This document shows, piece by piece, positions 6,713 to 12,693 of a DNA stretch of 12,693 bases (positions are counted from its first letter, which is position 1; the number at the start of each line of letters is the position of its first letter). The notes under the pieces were generated by a model. It was given only the letters and a program-made list of their open reading frames with translations. It searched no databases and was not told the DNA's origin. Source of the stretch: SOKG01 sp964502665 (lineage in GTDB: Bacteria > Chloroflexota > Dehalococcoidia > SZUA-161); assembly GCA_964502665.1 (NCBI GenBank), contig CAZCXP010000069.1, positions 1 to 12,693 of the forward strand. The letters run 5' to 3'. A program made the position numbers and the translations under genes.

Positions 6713-6889
6713 ATGCCTAACAACCAGATTACGTTTAAGGTGACGCTCAAGCTGGATGACAATTGGGCCAGTCATCTGAGCAAAGACGAGGTGGCAGCGT
6801 ACCTGAAGGAAAGGTTGAACAGCAGCGTCGGTTTCAGGGGGCAGGTCGAGAGGTTTAGAGTAGTTGCCCATAAAGCCAAAATGCAGTAG
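6713..6889 (+). CDS. Small protein of unknown function (58 aa)
   Basis: ATG 6713 is preceded by GGTGGAG a few bases upstream and by a good promoter at 6585. The product begins MPNNQITFKVTLKLDDNWAS and ends in TAG at 6887. It is soluble and amphipathic, basic towards the C-terminus, with an apparent beta strand (QITFKVTLKL, 5-14), a helix (SKDEVAAYLKERLNS, about 23-37) and a second strand (QVERFRVVAHK, 44-54). This beta-alpha-beta outline would suit a small single-domain binding protein. I do not recognise the family, and no toxin-antitoxin partner is evident. Confidence 0.6.
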   Translation: MPNNQITFKVTLKLDDNWASHLSKDEVAAYLKERLNSSVGFRGQVERFRVVAHKAKMQ

Positions 6890-7256
6890 ATGAGAACACT
6901 CACTCGCTACACAGACGCTCGGCCTGCCCATGTCACCCAGGACCCCAGATCGGCGATGGTCGCCACAAGAACGAGGTTATCGTCAGCATGGCAAGCAGAA
7001 TCATTGGGGCCACTCTGTGGATAGCCGCTTGGGTGGTAGGACTTGGCTATTTTCTCAGTTGGCTGAGGTTCTGATTCTAAGGCTACTTACGATACGCCGA
7101 GGGAGCCTCCCCATAGCAGACTGCACTAGCTACGACAACCGCTCTGTAGCGCTTCATGCTATCCTCGAAGGCAAGTGAACGGTTTCGGCCCTAATTGCCC
7201 TAGCAGAGAAACCTTCACCGAGCCCAGCCAGGCAGATTTGGAAAGGACAGACAACC
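6890..7256. other. 367-bp stretch between the small gene and the amidase
   Basis: Apart from the possible 28-residue membrane microprotein at 6988-7074 and the amidase ribosome binding site, nothing recognisable is seen. No strong promoter for the amidase is visible. A short GGGAGCCTCCC dyad occurs near 7100. Longer frames here (for example from 6930) give low-complexity, Arg/Trp-rich products unlike real proteins. Confidence 0.35.
6988..7074 (+). CDS. Possible single-pass membrane microprotein (28 aa)
   Basis: The product is MASRIIGATLWIAAWVVGLGYFLSWLRF. Residues 5-26 form one hydrophobic, Trp/Gly-rich segment long enough to cross the membrane, flanked by Arg4 and Arg27. ACGAGG lies about 11 bases before ATG 6988. 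The frame has an upstream stop and no earlier ATG. At this length the frame could be chance, so this is tentative. If real, it may be co-transcribed with the 58-residue gene 98 bases upstream. Confidence 0.25.
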   Translation: MASRIIGATLWIAAWVVGLGYFLSWLRF

Positions 7257-8699
7257 ATGGTGAAACTGGATAACTTAGCCTGGCTCGATGCCACCGCCCA
7301 GGCCGAGCTGGTGCGGCGAGGAGAGCTCAAGCCAATCGAGCTCGTGGACTCCGCTATCGAGCGCATCGAGCGCCTCAACCCTGCCATCAACGCCGTAGTC
7401 ACGCCGATGTACGAACAGGCGCGCACGGCGGCCGCTGGGGAACTGCCCGACGGACCATTTGCCGGCGTACCGTTCCTCCTCAAGGATCTGCTCGCCTCAT
7501 ACGCTGGCGTCCGGATGGCGTCCGGGGCCACGTTGCTGCGGGACTTCGTGCCTGACTACGATAGTGAGCTGGTCAAAAGGCTGAAGCGCGCCGGGCTCAT
7601 CATACTGGGGAAGACGAACACGCCGGAGTTCGGCTTGATGGCGACCACTGAGCCCCGTTTGTTCGGTCCCAGCCGTAATCCCTGGGACACGGCTCGGACA
7701 ACGGGCGGCTCAAGCGGAGGCTCAGCGGCTGCTGTGGCCGCTGGCATGGTTCCCATGGCGCATGGCAACGACGGCGGTGGCTCGATTCGCATTCCCGCCT
7801 CATGCTGCGGGCTCTTCGGCCTTAGGCCCACCCGGGCCCGCAATCCGCTCGGCCCTGAATACGGTGACATCCAGAGCGGACTTGTGATTGAGCATGCCCT
7901 CACCCGCTCGGTTCGAGACAGCGCAGCCCTGCTTGACGCTACCTCCGGACCAATGGTGGGTGATCCATACTGGGCCCCACCTCCGGCGCGCCCCTTTCTC
8001 CAGGAGGTGGGTGCCGACCCCGGGCGCCTGCGCATTGCCTTTACCACCACACCAACCGCATCACCTACCGGCGCTGCTGTCCATGCTGACTGCGTGAGCG
8101 CGGTGCACGAAGCCGCACGGCTGTGCGCCGATCTTGGCCACGAGGTAGAGGAAGCAGCACCGCCCGTGGCTGCGGAATCGCTGCTCCTGGCTCTCGGAGC
8201 CCTGTGGGGGGCCGGGTGCGTCTGGACCATAGACCGCTGCGCTTTCTTACTGGGCAGGGCACCCACCCCAGACCAGTTTGAACCGGCCACCTGGCTCCTG
8301 TATGAGATGGGCCGTCAGTACAGCGCATCGGCCTACCTCGGGGCCGTGGAAGTTGCCCAGCGCATGGCTCGCGACATCGGCAATTTTCTCGTCAGCTACG
8401 ACATCTGGCTCACGCCCACCCTCAGCGAGCCTCCCGTGCCTCTTGGCACGTTTCACTCACCGCCGGAGAACCCCATGCAGGGGCTATTGCGAGAGGGGGA
8501 GTTCGTGCCCTTTACCACGATCTGCAACCTCACCGGACAGCCTGCTATGTCAGTGCCCCTCTTCTGGAATGCCCGTGGCCTGCCAGTCGGCACTCAATTC
8601 ATCGGGCGCTTTGGCGATGAGGCGACTTTGTTCCGCCTCGCGGCACAGCTTGAGGCGGCGCGACCCTGGGCTGAGCGGCGACCGCCGGTATCGGCTTGA
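7257..8699 (+). CDS. Amidase signature family hydrolase (NylA-like)
   Basis: 480 residues, full length for an amidase-signature enzyme, which hydrolyses C-N amide bonds in the cytosol. The Lys-cisSer-Ser triad is intact by position: Lys76 in F-L-L-K-D-L, Ser152 in G-G-S-S-G-G-S-A-A (150-158), and the nucleophile Ser176 in D-G-G-G-S-I-R (172-178). The spacings (76 and 24) match fatty acid amide hydrolase (75 and 24). The motif I-P-A-S-C-C-G-L-F-G-L-R-P-T (179-192) resembles 6-aminohexanoate-cyclic-dimer hydrolase relatives, but the substrate cannot be assigned. It lacks any GatB/GatC neighbour, so it is unlikely to be the glutamyl-tRNA amidotransferase subunit. GAAAGGA sits about 9 bases before ATG 7257. 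The gene is clearly GC-richer by eye than its surroundings and has long antisense frames, as expected from strong third-position GC. This may indicate transfer. Confidence 0.92.
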   Translation: MVKLDNLAWLDATAQAELVRRGELKPIELVDSAIERIERLNPAINAVVTPMYEQARTAAAGELPDGPFAGVPFLLKDLLASYAGVRMASGATLLRDFVPDYDSELVKRLKRAGLIILGKTNTPEFGLMATTEPRLFGPSRNPWDTARTTGGSSGGSAAAVAAGMVPMAHGNDGGGSIRIPASCCGLFGLRPTRARNPLGPEYGDIQSGLVIEHALTRSVRDSAALLDATSGPMVGDPYWAPPPARPFLQEVGADPGRLRIAFTTTPTASPTGAAVHADCVSAVHEAARLCADLGHEVEEAAPPVAAESLLLALGALWGAGCVWTIDRCAFLLGRAPTPDQFEPATWLLYEMGRQYSASAYLGAVEVAQRMARDIGNFLVSYDIWLTPTLSEPPVPLGTFHSPPENPMQGLLREGEFVPFTTICNLTGQPAMSVPLFWNARGLPVGTQFIGRFGDEATLFRLAAQLEAARPWAERRPPVSA

Positions 8700-8713
8700 G
8701 GAGTCGTTTCTTG

Positions 8714-8735
8714 CAGCCCTTGACCAGGCGGGCTG
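8714..8735. terminator. Weak hairpin between convergent genes
   Basis: CAGCCC (8714-8719) and GGGCTG (8730-8735) form a 6-bp stem with a 10-base loop in the 40-base gap between the convergent amidase and SDR stop codons. There is no T-run on either strand, so it could only be a weak bidirectional terminator. Confidence 0.25.
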
Positions 8736-8739
8736 GCTC

Positions 8740-9555
8740 CTACCTATTCTCCGTACCTGCAGCCTGTTGAAGTCCTTCGTAATACCTGGGAAGACCCATG
8801 AGTGACTGGCCCCCGTCGGCATAGATGATTTGGCCAGTGACCCAGTCAGCATACTCTGAGGCGAGAAATAGGGCTACATTTGCGATGTCTTCCACCTCGC
8901 CGAATCTACCCTTGGGCGTGCGGTCCAGAAAGGCCTCTTTCAAACCAGGGAGACTGTAAAACCCCTCGGTTAAAGGCGTAATGGTGCTCCCGGGACCAAT
9001 GGCGTTGACATTAATCCCCCGTGGCCCGAGCTCCAGGGCAGCCGCCCGCGTAAACATGAGTAGCCCTCCCTTGGAGGCGCAGTAGGCGGAGATTCCCGTA
9101 GTAGGTACGGTGGAATTGACGGACGCTATATTGATGATCTTTCCCTTTATGCCCTTCTCAATCATAGATCTTGCCACTTCTCTCGCGCAGAGAAAAGCAC
9201 CCCTGAGGTTGATATTGATGACTGTATCCCATTCCTCGACGGGCATCTCCCAGAAATAGTTCATTCCGCTAAGGCCTGCGTTGTTGACCAGAATATCGAT
9301 TGCGGCAAACTTCCCCACCACGTCCATAACCATCCTCTTCACATCTTCTTCCACAGAAACATCGGCGAGGATTCCGTAGGCTTTTTCTCCGAAACGGTCC
9401 TGTAGAGCCTCAGTTGTCCTTTTTAACCCCTCTTCGTTTCTATCGCAGATAGCGACCTTTGCCTCTGCGTCGAGGAAGGCCTTGGCAATGCCCAGCCCGA
9501 TCCCCTGAGCACCTCCTGTAACCAGGGCCACTTTGTCTTTGATTTTTGTACCCAT
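8740..9555 (-). CDS. Short-chain dehydrogenase/reductase (classical SDR, FabG-like)
   Basis: 271 residues from ATG 9555. This start is chosen because AAGGGGTG lies about 7 bases upstream and the protein begins MGTKIKDKVALVTGGAQGIG; an upstream in-frame ATG at 9585 has no such support. It is an NAD(P)-dependent oxidoreductase of a hydroxyl/keto group, probably a soluble tetramer. The glycine-rich cofactor loop T-G-G-A-Q-G-I-G (13-20), N-N-A-G (91-94) and the full catalytic tetrad Asn116, Ser145, Tyr158, Lys162 (Y-C-A-S-K) are present. Asp38 after the second strand (AICDRN) favours NAD(H) over NADP(H). 'VTGQIIYADGG' (239-249) is the usual C-terminal signature. The substrate is unknown: a 3-oxoacyl, sugar-alcohol or secondary alcohol oxidoreductase are all possible. 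It is convergent with the amidase. Confidence 0.92.
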   Translation of the reverse strand: MGTKIKDKVALVTGGAQGIGLGIAKAFLDAEAKVAICDRNEEGLKRTTEALQDRFGEKAYGILADVSVEEDVKRMVMDVVGKFAAIDILVNNAGLSGMNYFWEMPVEEWDTVININLRGAFLCAREVARSMIEKGIKGKIINIASVNSTVPTTGISAYCASKGGLLMFTRAAALELGPRGINVNAIGPGSTITPLTEGFYSLPGLKEAFLDRTPKGRFGEVEDIANVALFLASEYADWVTGQIIYADGGQSLMGLPRYYEGLQQAAGTENR

Positions 9556-9660
9556 CTTTATCACCCCTTTCTTTTGCAAGTGCAATCTTGCGAGCTAGAC
9601 GCAGAAATGTCAATAATCCCCCCGGATCACACGTAATAGCGCTTTGTTCGCCCAAATGGC

Positions 9661-9698
9661 TCTCTTCGATCTGCTGTACAATGAGAGCAGCGAAGAGA
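9661..9698. repeat. 13-bp bulged hairpin
   Basis: TCTCTTCG (9661-9668) pairs perfectly with CGAAGAGA (9691-9698). Inside it CTGCT (9671-9675) pairs with AGCAG (9686-9690), leaving a 2-base bulge and a 10-base loop. It lies about 110 bases upstream of the SDR start. No T-run follows on either strand. Confidence 0.5.
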
Positions 9699-9815
9699 CA
9701 CTCGGCAGACAACACGCTCGGTTACACACCAGTCAACCTTCCCACGGGTAGGCGCTAGCTACCCCGCTATCGTAACCCCAAAACAGCGATTACCTTCAAA
9801 AATCAGGGTTCCGGG

Positions 9816-9903
9816 TGTCATTGCGAGCGAAGCGAAGCAATCTCACCAGAAATACACTCAAGATTGCTTCGTCCCCCGATGAATCGGGGTCCTCGCAATG
9901 ACA
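9816..9903. mobile_element. 88-bp nested palindromic repeat (MITE/REP-like)
   Basis: Perfect 12-bp terminal inverted repeats TGTCATTGCGAG (9816-9827) and CTCGCAATGACA (9892-9903) enclose two further perfect dyads: GAAGCAATCT/AGATTGCTTC (9834-9843 and 9861-9870) and CCCCGAT/ATCGGGG (9874-9880 and 9883-9889). The centre does not code. This architecture and the 'gcgagcgaagcgaagcaat' text resemble short palindromic elements I recall as dispersed in many copies in environmental bacterial genomes. Only one copy is in this window, and I see no clear target-site duplication. Confidence 0.65.
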
Positions 9904-9984
9904 TAAGAATGCGGCAACACCAGCTTGGCTTTAAATCGCTATTCCTGGGTCGTAATGGTGTTGTAGGCTAACAGTATGTATCTG

Positions 9985-9993
9985 TGATATAAT
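9985..9993 (+). promoter_or_regulatory. Extended -10 promoter for the sugar-nucleotide operon
   Basis: TGATATAAT (9985-9993) contains a perfect TATAAT with the TGn extension. The predicted start is near 10000, 38 bases before TTG 10038. TTGTAG (9961-9966) is 21 bases upstream, too far for a normal -35, so the extended -10 probably carries the promoter. Confidence 0.6.
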
Positions 9994-10037
9994 CCGACCA
10001 TACTCGTAGCCTAATCTCTATCTTCTGTGAGAATACG

Positions 10038-11336
10038 TTGTCGAGATTAGAACAGAAGTTGAAGGATAGGACCGCTGTCGTTGGTATCGTAGGTCTTGGT
10101 TATGTTGGGCTGCCCCTGGCCGTTGCGTTTTCGCAGGCAGGCCTTAAGGTCGTGGGATTCGATATCCAGCAGAAGAGGGCGGATCTGGTCAATAAGGGGC
10201 AGTCATACATCGTGGATGTAGATAGCGAAAGCCTCTCGGTGGCAGTTGCGAACAACCTCTTGGAGGCAACCACAGATCAAAGCCGGCTCAAGGAAGTGGA
10301 TGCCATCTGTATCTGTGTGCCCACCCCTTTGACCAAAACCAAGGAGCCTGAGCTGTCCTATGTGACCTACGAGTCTGAGGCGATTTCCAAGTACCTTCAG
10401 CCGGGACAACTTGTGGTCCTGGAAAGCACGACTTACCCTGGCACCACCAGCGAGGTGATGCTGCCGATCCTGGAGCGGTCGGGGCTCAAATGCGGGCAGG
10501 ATTTTCATCTCGCGTACTCTCCGGAAAGGGTTGACCCCGGCAGCAAAAACTACAATATCAGGAACACTCCTAAGGTGGTGGGGGGCATGGATTCCCGGTC
10601 CACTGAACTTGCCGAGCTCCTTTATCGTCAAGTAGCAGATGTTGTAGTTCCGGTGTCGTGCCCCGAAGTTGCTGAGATGACCAAGATATTTGAGAACGTC
10701 TTTCGCAGCGTGAACATCGCTCTGGTCAACGAACTCACCCTCCTTTGCGACAAAATGGGAATCAGCGTCTGGGAGGTGATCGATGCCGCCGCCTCCAAGC
10801 CCTTTGGCTACATGCCCTTCTATCCGGGGCCGGGAATAGGCGGACACTGCATCCCGCTTGACCCCTACTACCTTGCGAACAAGGCCAGGGAATATGACTT
10901 TCATACGCGGTTCATCGAGCTCGCTGCAGATATCAATGAGCAGATGCCCTACTATGTTGCCTCTCGTATAATGGAGGCCCTGAACGCCCGCGGTAAGAGC
11001 TTGAGTGATGCCAGGGTGCTGGTACTGGGGGTAGCCTATAAGAAGGATGTGGAAGATGTTAGAGAGTCGCCTTCCTTGAAGCTGATGCAGCTTCTCCGTG
11101 AGAAAGGGGCCGACCTAAGCTACAGCGATCCCTATATCGCGAACATCCGGATTCCGCAAGAAACCCTGGCCTCGGTGGAACTTACTGACGAGCGCCTGTC
11201 CACGTCAGACTGCGTGGTGATAGCCACCGACCATAGCTGCTACGACTACCAGAACATAGTGGATAAGGCTAGCTTGGTATTCGATACCAGGGGAGCTACC
11301 AGAAAGCTTACCAGCAGCAATATTGTCAGGTTGTGA
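10038..11336 (+). CDS. wbpA: UDP-N-acetyl-D-glucosamine 6-dehydrogenase (WbpA-like)
   Basis: 432 residues, typical for UDP-sugar 6-dehydrogenases. The predicted reaction is UDP-GlcNAc + 2 NAD+ to UDP-GlcNAc uronate, a cytosolic step towards surface polysaccharide. The N-terminal Rossmann motif G-L-G-Y-V-G-L-P-L-A (19-28) is followed by E-S-T-T-Y-P-G-T-T (129-137), S-P-E-R-V-D-P-G (161-168), Lys216 in M-T-K-I-F-E-N, and the catalytic Cys271 in G-P-G-I-G-G-H-C-I-P-L-D-P. The C-terminal UDP-binding domain has G-V-A-Y-K-K-D-V-E-D-V-R-E-S-P (331-345). The text around K-P-F-G-Y-M-P-F-Y-P-G-P resembles WbpA/Vi-antigen-type N-acetylhexosamine dehydrogenases more than plain UDP-glucose dehydrogenase. 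TTG 10038 is the only plausible start: no ATG or GTG precedes it in frame, and the Shine-Dalgarno is weak. It is first in an operon, with 6 bases to the next gene. Confidence 0.88.
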   Translation: MSRLEQKLKDRTAVVGIVGLGYVGLPLAVAFSQAGLKVVGFDIQQKRADLVNKGQSYIVDVDSESLSVAVANNLLEATTDQSRLKEVDAICICVPTPLTKTKEPELSYVTYESEAISKYLQPGQLVVLESTTYPGTTSEVMLPILERSGLKCGQDFHLAYSPERVDPGSKNYNIRNTPKVVGGMDSRSTELAELLYRQVADVVVPVSCPEVAEMTKIFENVFRSVNIALVNELTLLCDKMGISVWEVIDAAASKPFGYMPFYPGPGIGGHCIPLDPYYLANKAREYDFHTRFIELAADINEQMPYYVASRIMEALNARGKSLSDARVLVLGVAYKKDVEDVRESPSLKLMQLLREKGADLSYSDPYIANIRIPQETLASVELTDERLSTSDCVVIATDHSCYDYQNIVDKASLVFDTRGATRKLTSSNIVRL

Positions 11337-11342
11337 GGGTAG

Positions 11343-12341
11343 ATGGATAAAAGCATAGCTGTTGTTGGCTGTGGCTACTGGGGCAAGAACCTGGTTCGCA
11401 ATTTTGCCGAGCTTGGTGCCCTCCATACGGTCTGCGATAGCTCCCGCGAGGTTCTCAGCCGTTTTGAAGCGCTTTACCCCAATGTCAACAGGGAGACAAA
11501 CCTCGAGGCGGTATTAGCCAATGAGGAAATAAAAGGTGTTGTTATAGCCTTACCGGTGGCGCTTCACTACTCTGTGGCTAAACAAGCTCTGCTGGCTGGC
11601 AAGGATGTCTTCGTTGAGAAGCCGTTCGCGTCAAATAGCTCTGAGGGAGGGGAGCTTGTCGAGCTTTCCGAGGAACGAAAACTGATCCTGATGGTCGGGC
11701 ACCTCATGCTCTATCACCCAGCCGTTGATGTACTGAAGCGTCATATCCAGTCGGGCGATCTCGGTGAAATCTATTATCTCTACTCCACCAGGGTGAATTT
11801 GGGACAGGTGCGCTCTGATGAGAGCGCTTTGTGGAGGCTTACGCCTCATGATATTTCGCTGTTCTTGTATCTTCTCGGAACTTACCCTGAGGTTGTCTCT
11901 GCCCAGGGCATAAGCTATGTCCAGCCCCACGTGGAAGATGTGGTATTCGTCACCTTGAGATTCCCCGAAAACGTGCTGGCTCATATACATGCCAGCTGGC
12001 TCGATCCCCATAAGATACGCCAGCTAACCGTGGTGGGCAGCAAGAAGATGGCTGTATTCGATGATATGGATCCACAGCACAAACTGAAGATATATGATCA
12101 GGGCGTGGTCGATGACTATGACACTGCCTCTTCCCCTTCCGGGACACTTGCATTGAGGTCGGAGGGAATATTCTTTCCTCGGGTGGATCTGACTGAGCCG
12201 TTGTCGCTCGAGTGCCGGCACTTTGTCAACTGTATTGAAAGCAGGTCTCAGCCTTTATCTGATGGGAAGCAGGGCCTGGACGTAGTGCGAATAGTGGAAA
12301 GGATTGAGGAAGCGATGAAAGGCGAGGGCAGCAAATCCTGA
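11343..12341 (+). CDS. Gfo/Idh/MocA-family oxidoreductase (probable WbpB-like UDP-GlcNAc uronate 3-dehydrogenase)
   Basis: 332 residues. The N-terminal NAD-binding motif V-V-G-C-G-Y-W-G-K-N (7-16) and the family E-K-P signature (92-94, in D-V-F-V-E-K-P-F) are clear. The catalytic-domain text G-H-L-M-L-Y-H-P-A (119-127) and L-T-P-H-D-I-S-L (167-174), with the conserved His170, matches the sugar-nucleotide branch of the family. Following a WbpA-like dehydrogenase, it most likely oxidises the 3-hydroxyl of UDP-GlcNAc uronate to the 3-keto sugar, ready for transamination. The role comes from context; the fold and cofactor come from sequence. GAGGG overlaps the preceding stop and lies three bases before ATG 11343, which suggests translational coupling. 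Confidence 0.87.
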   Translation: MDKSIAVVGCGYWGKNLVRNFAELGALHTVCDSSREVLSRFEALYPNVNRETNLEAVLANEEIKGVVIALPVALHYSVAKQALLAGKDVFVEKPFASNSSEGGELVELSEERKLILMVGHLMLYHPAVDVLKRHIQSGDLGEIYYLYSTRVNLGQVRSDESALWRLTPHDISLFLYLLGTYPEVVSAQGISYVQPHVEDVVFVTLRFPENVLAHIHASWLDPHKIRQLTVVGSKKMAVFDDMDPQHKLKIYDQGVVDDYDTASSPSGTLALRSEGIFFPRVDLTEPLSLECRHFVNCIESRSQPLSDGKQGLDVVRIVERIEEAMKGEGSKS

Positions 12342-12358
12342 CACAGGGGGAATCACGA

Positions 12359-12693
12359 ATGAGCAGGTATATTGCTGAAACTGCCGCGATCGGTAAAGGC
12401 TGCACTCTGGGGTACAACGTGGTGATCCTCGATGATGTTCGGATTGGGGATGGGGTTTACATTGGGCATAACGTGGTTATTCACGAGGGGACCAGGATTG
12501 GAGATGGCACCTTTGTAGATGACGGATGCGTCTTGGGCAGGGTACCAAGGTCGGGGGCAACTAGCAGGAAGAAGGCGAGCAAGGGCCTGCCCCCCTTGGA
12601 AATAGGGCGTAACTGCGTGATAAGTGCCCTCGTTATCCTCTACAGAGGAACGAAGATAGGTAATGACGTGATGATCGGTGACCTTGTGTCTAT
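12359..12693 (+). CDS. Left-handed beta-helix acyltransferase, N-terminal part (runs off window)
   Basis: The first 111 codons are visible from ATG 12359, with CAGGGGG about 8 bases upstream, 17 bases after the preceding stop. Isoleucine/glycine hexapeptide repeats start at once (A-I-G-K-G-C, V-R-I-G-D-G, T-R-I-G-D-G) and resume after a basic loop at about residues 60-76 (GRVPRSGATSRKKASKGLPP) that interrupts the helix. Enzymes of this type acetylate sugar-nucleotide amines using acetyl-CoA as trimers, with active sites between subunits. In this operon it would be the WbpD-role N-acetyltransferase acting on a 3-amino sugar. The loop and the 'EIGRNCVIS' text do not look much like WbpD itself, so the substrate is open. 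Confidence 0.82.
   Translation, partial: MSRYIAETAAIGKGCTLGYNVVILDDVRIGDGVYIGHNVVIHEGTRIGDGTFVDDGCVLGRVPRSGATSRKKASKGLPPLEIGRNCVISALVILYRGTKIGNDVMIGDLVS

Larger units (their letters stand above)
9556..10037. other. 482-bp divergent intergenic region rich in dyads
   Basis: There is no gene here. It contains the hairpin at 9661-9698, the dyad GGGTAG...CTACCC (9746-9751 and 9759-9764), the 88-bp nested palindrome at 9816-9903, an inverted repeat CAACACCA...TGGTGTTG (9915-9922 and 9956-9963), and the extended -10 promoter for the sugar-nucleotide operon. No obvious promoter for the SDR gene is visible. Confidence 0.5.

Noticed and set aside
6930..7178. Plus-strand open frame of 82 codons
   Set aside because: The Arg/Trp-rich product has no plausible fold and no Shine-Dalgarno. 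It overlaps the more protein-like 28-codon frame.
7556..8290. Minus-strand open frame of 244 codons inside the amidase
   Set aside because: It is an antisense shadow created by high third-position GC, with Arg/Ser/Pro-rich low-complexity product. The plus strand carries a complete amidase triad.
9555..9585. SDR start at the upstream ATG 9585
   Set aside because: The internal ATG 9555 has AAGGGGTG at the right distance and begins exactly where SDR proteins normally do.
9746..9764. GGGTAG...CTACCC dyad as a terminator
   Set aside because: The 6-bp stem with a 7-base loop and no T-run is too weak to call.
10203..10904. Minus-strand open frame of 233 codons inside the UDP-sugar dehydrogenase
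   Set aside because: It is antisense to a gene with full family motifs and contains no domain signature itself.
1..12693. CRISPR arrays, tRNA/rRNA genes, toxin-antitoxin pairs, phage defence cassettes
   Set aside because: I saw no regularly spaced repeats, no cloverleaf-like segments with a T-loop GTTCGA motif, no paired small genes with known toxin motifs, and no nuclease/helicase/ATPase set.

Overview
The window is ordinary-density bacterial chromosomal DNA. It has mid-to-high GC, Shine-Dalgarno-led genes, several TTG starts and short operons on both strands. Nothing in it fixes the taxon. An 88-bp nested palindrome whose ends read 'tgtcattgcgag', together with small CoA-linked enzymes (thioesterase, crotonase-family protein, SDR), suggests an uncultured environmental bacterium. 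I lean towards Chloroflexota/Dehalococcoidia, but that is an impression from memory, not a demonstrated placement.

Left part (1-4911). The first 61 bases hold the start of a minus-strand lipoprotein gene with a clear lipobox and Shine-Dalgarno, cut off by the window edge. Next comes a minus-strand PaaI-type hotdog thioesterase. Divergent from it is the most striking gene of the window, a protein of about 1205 residues. It joins an N-terminal nucleotide-sugar glycosyltransferase (retaining GpgS/MGS-like GT-A fold) to a C-terminal GH130-type mannoside phosphorylase domain, with about 500 residues between them that I do not recognise. A small minus-strand protein with a RING/treble-clef-like Cys/His pattern lies convergent to it.

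Middle (4912-9555). This part holds an enoyl-CoA hydratase/isomerase-family gene with a strong ribosome binding site. After it lies a 618-bp non-coding stretch with several hairpins and a TTGACA promoter, which drives an unrecognised 58-residue protein. A possible 28-residue membrane microprotein, an amidase-signature hydrolase (NylA-like, visibly GC-richer than its surroundings) and a convergent short-chain dehydrogenase follow.

Right part (9556-12693). A 482-bp intergenic region carries two hairpin structures, the 88-bp palindromic element and an extended -10 promoter. It leads into a surface-polysaccharide sugar-nucleotide operon: a WbpA-like UDP-N-acetylglucosamine 6-dehydrogenase, a WbpB-like Gfo/Idh/MocA oxidoreductase, and a left-handed beta-helix acyltransferase that runs off the window. 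Together these could make a UDP-2,3-diacetamido-uronic acid precursor. The required aminotransferase is not in view and would be expected downstream or elsewhere.

The GT-GH130 fusion and the wbp-like operon both point to glycan chemistry, but they are separated by unrelated genes and nothing in the sequence links them functionally.
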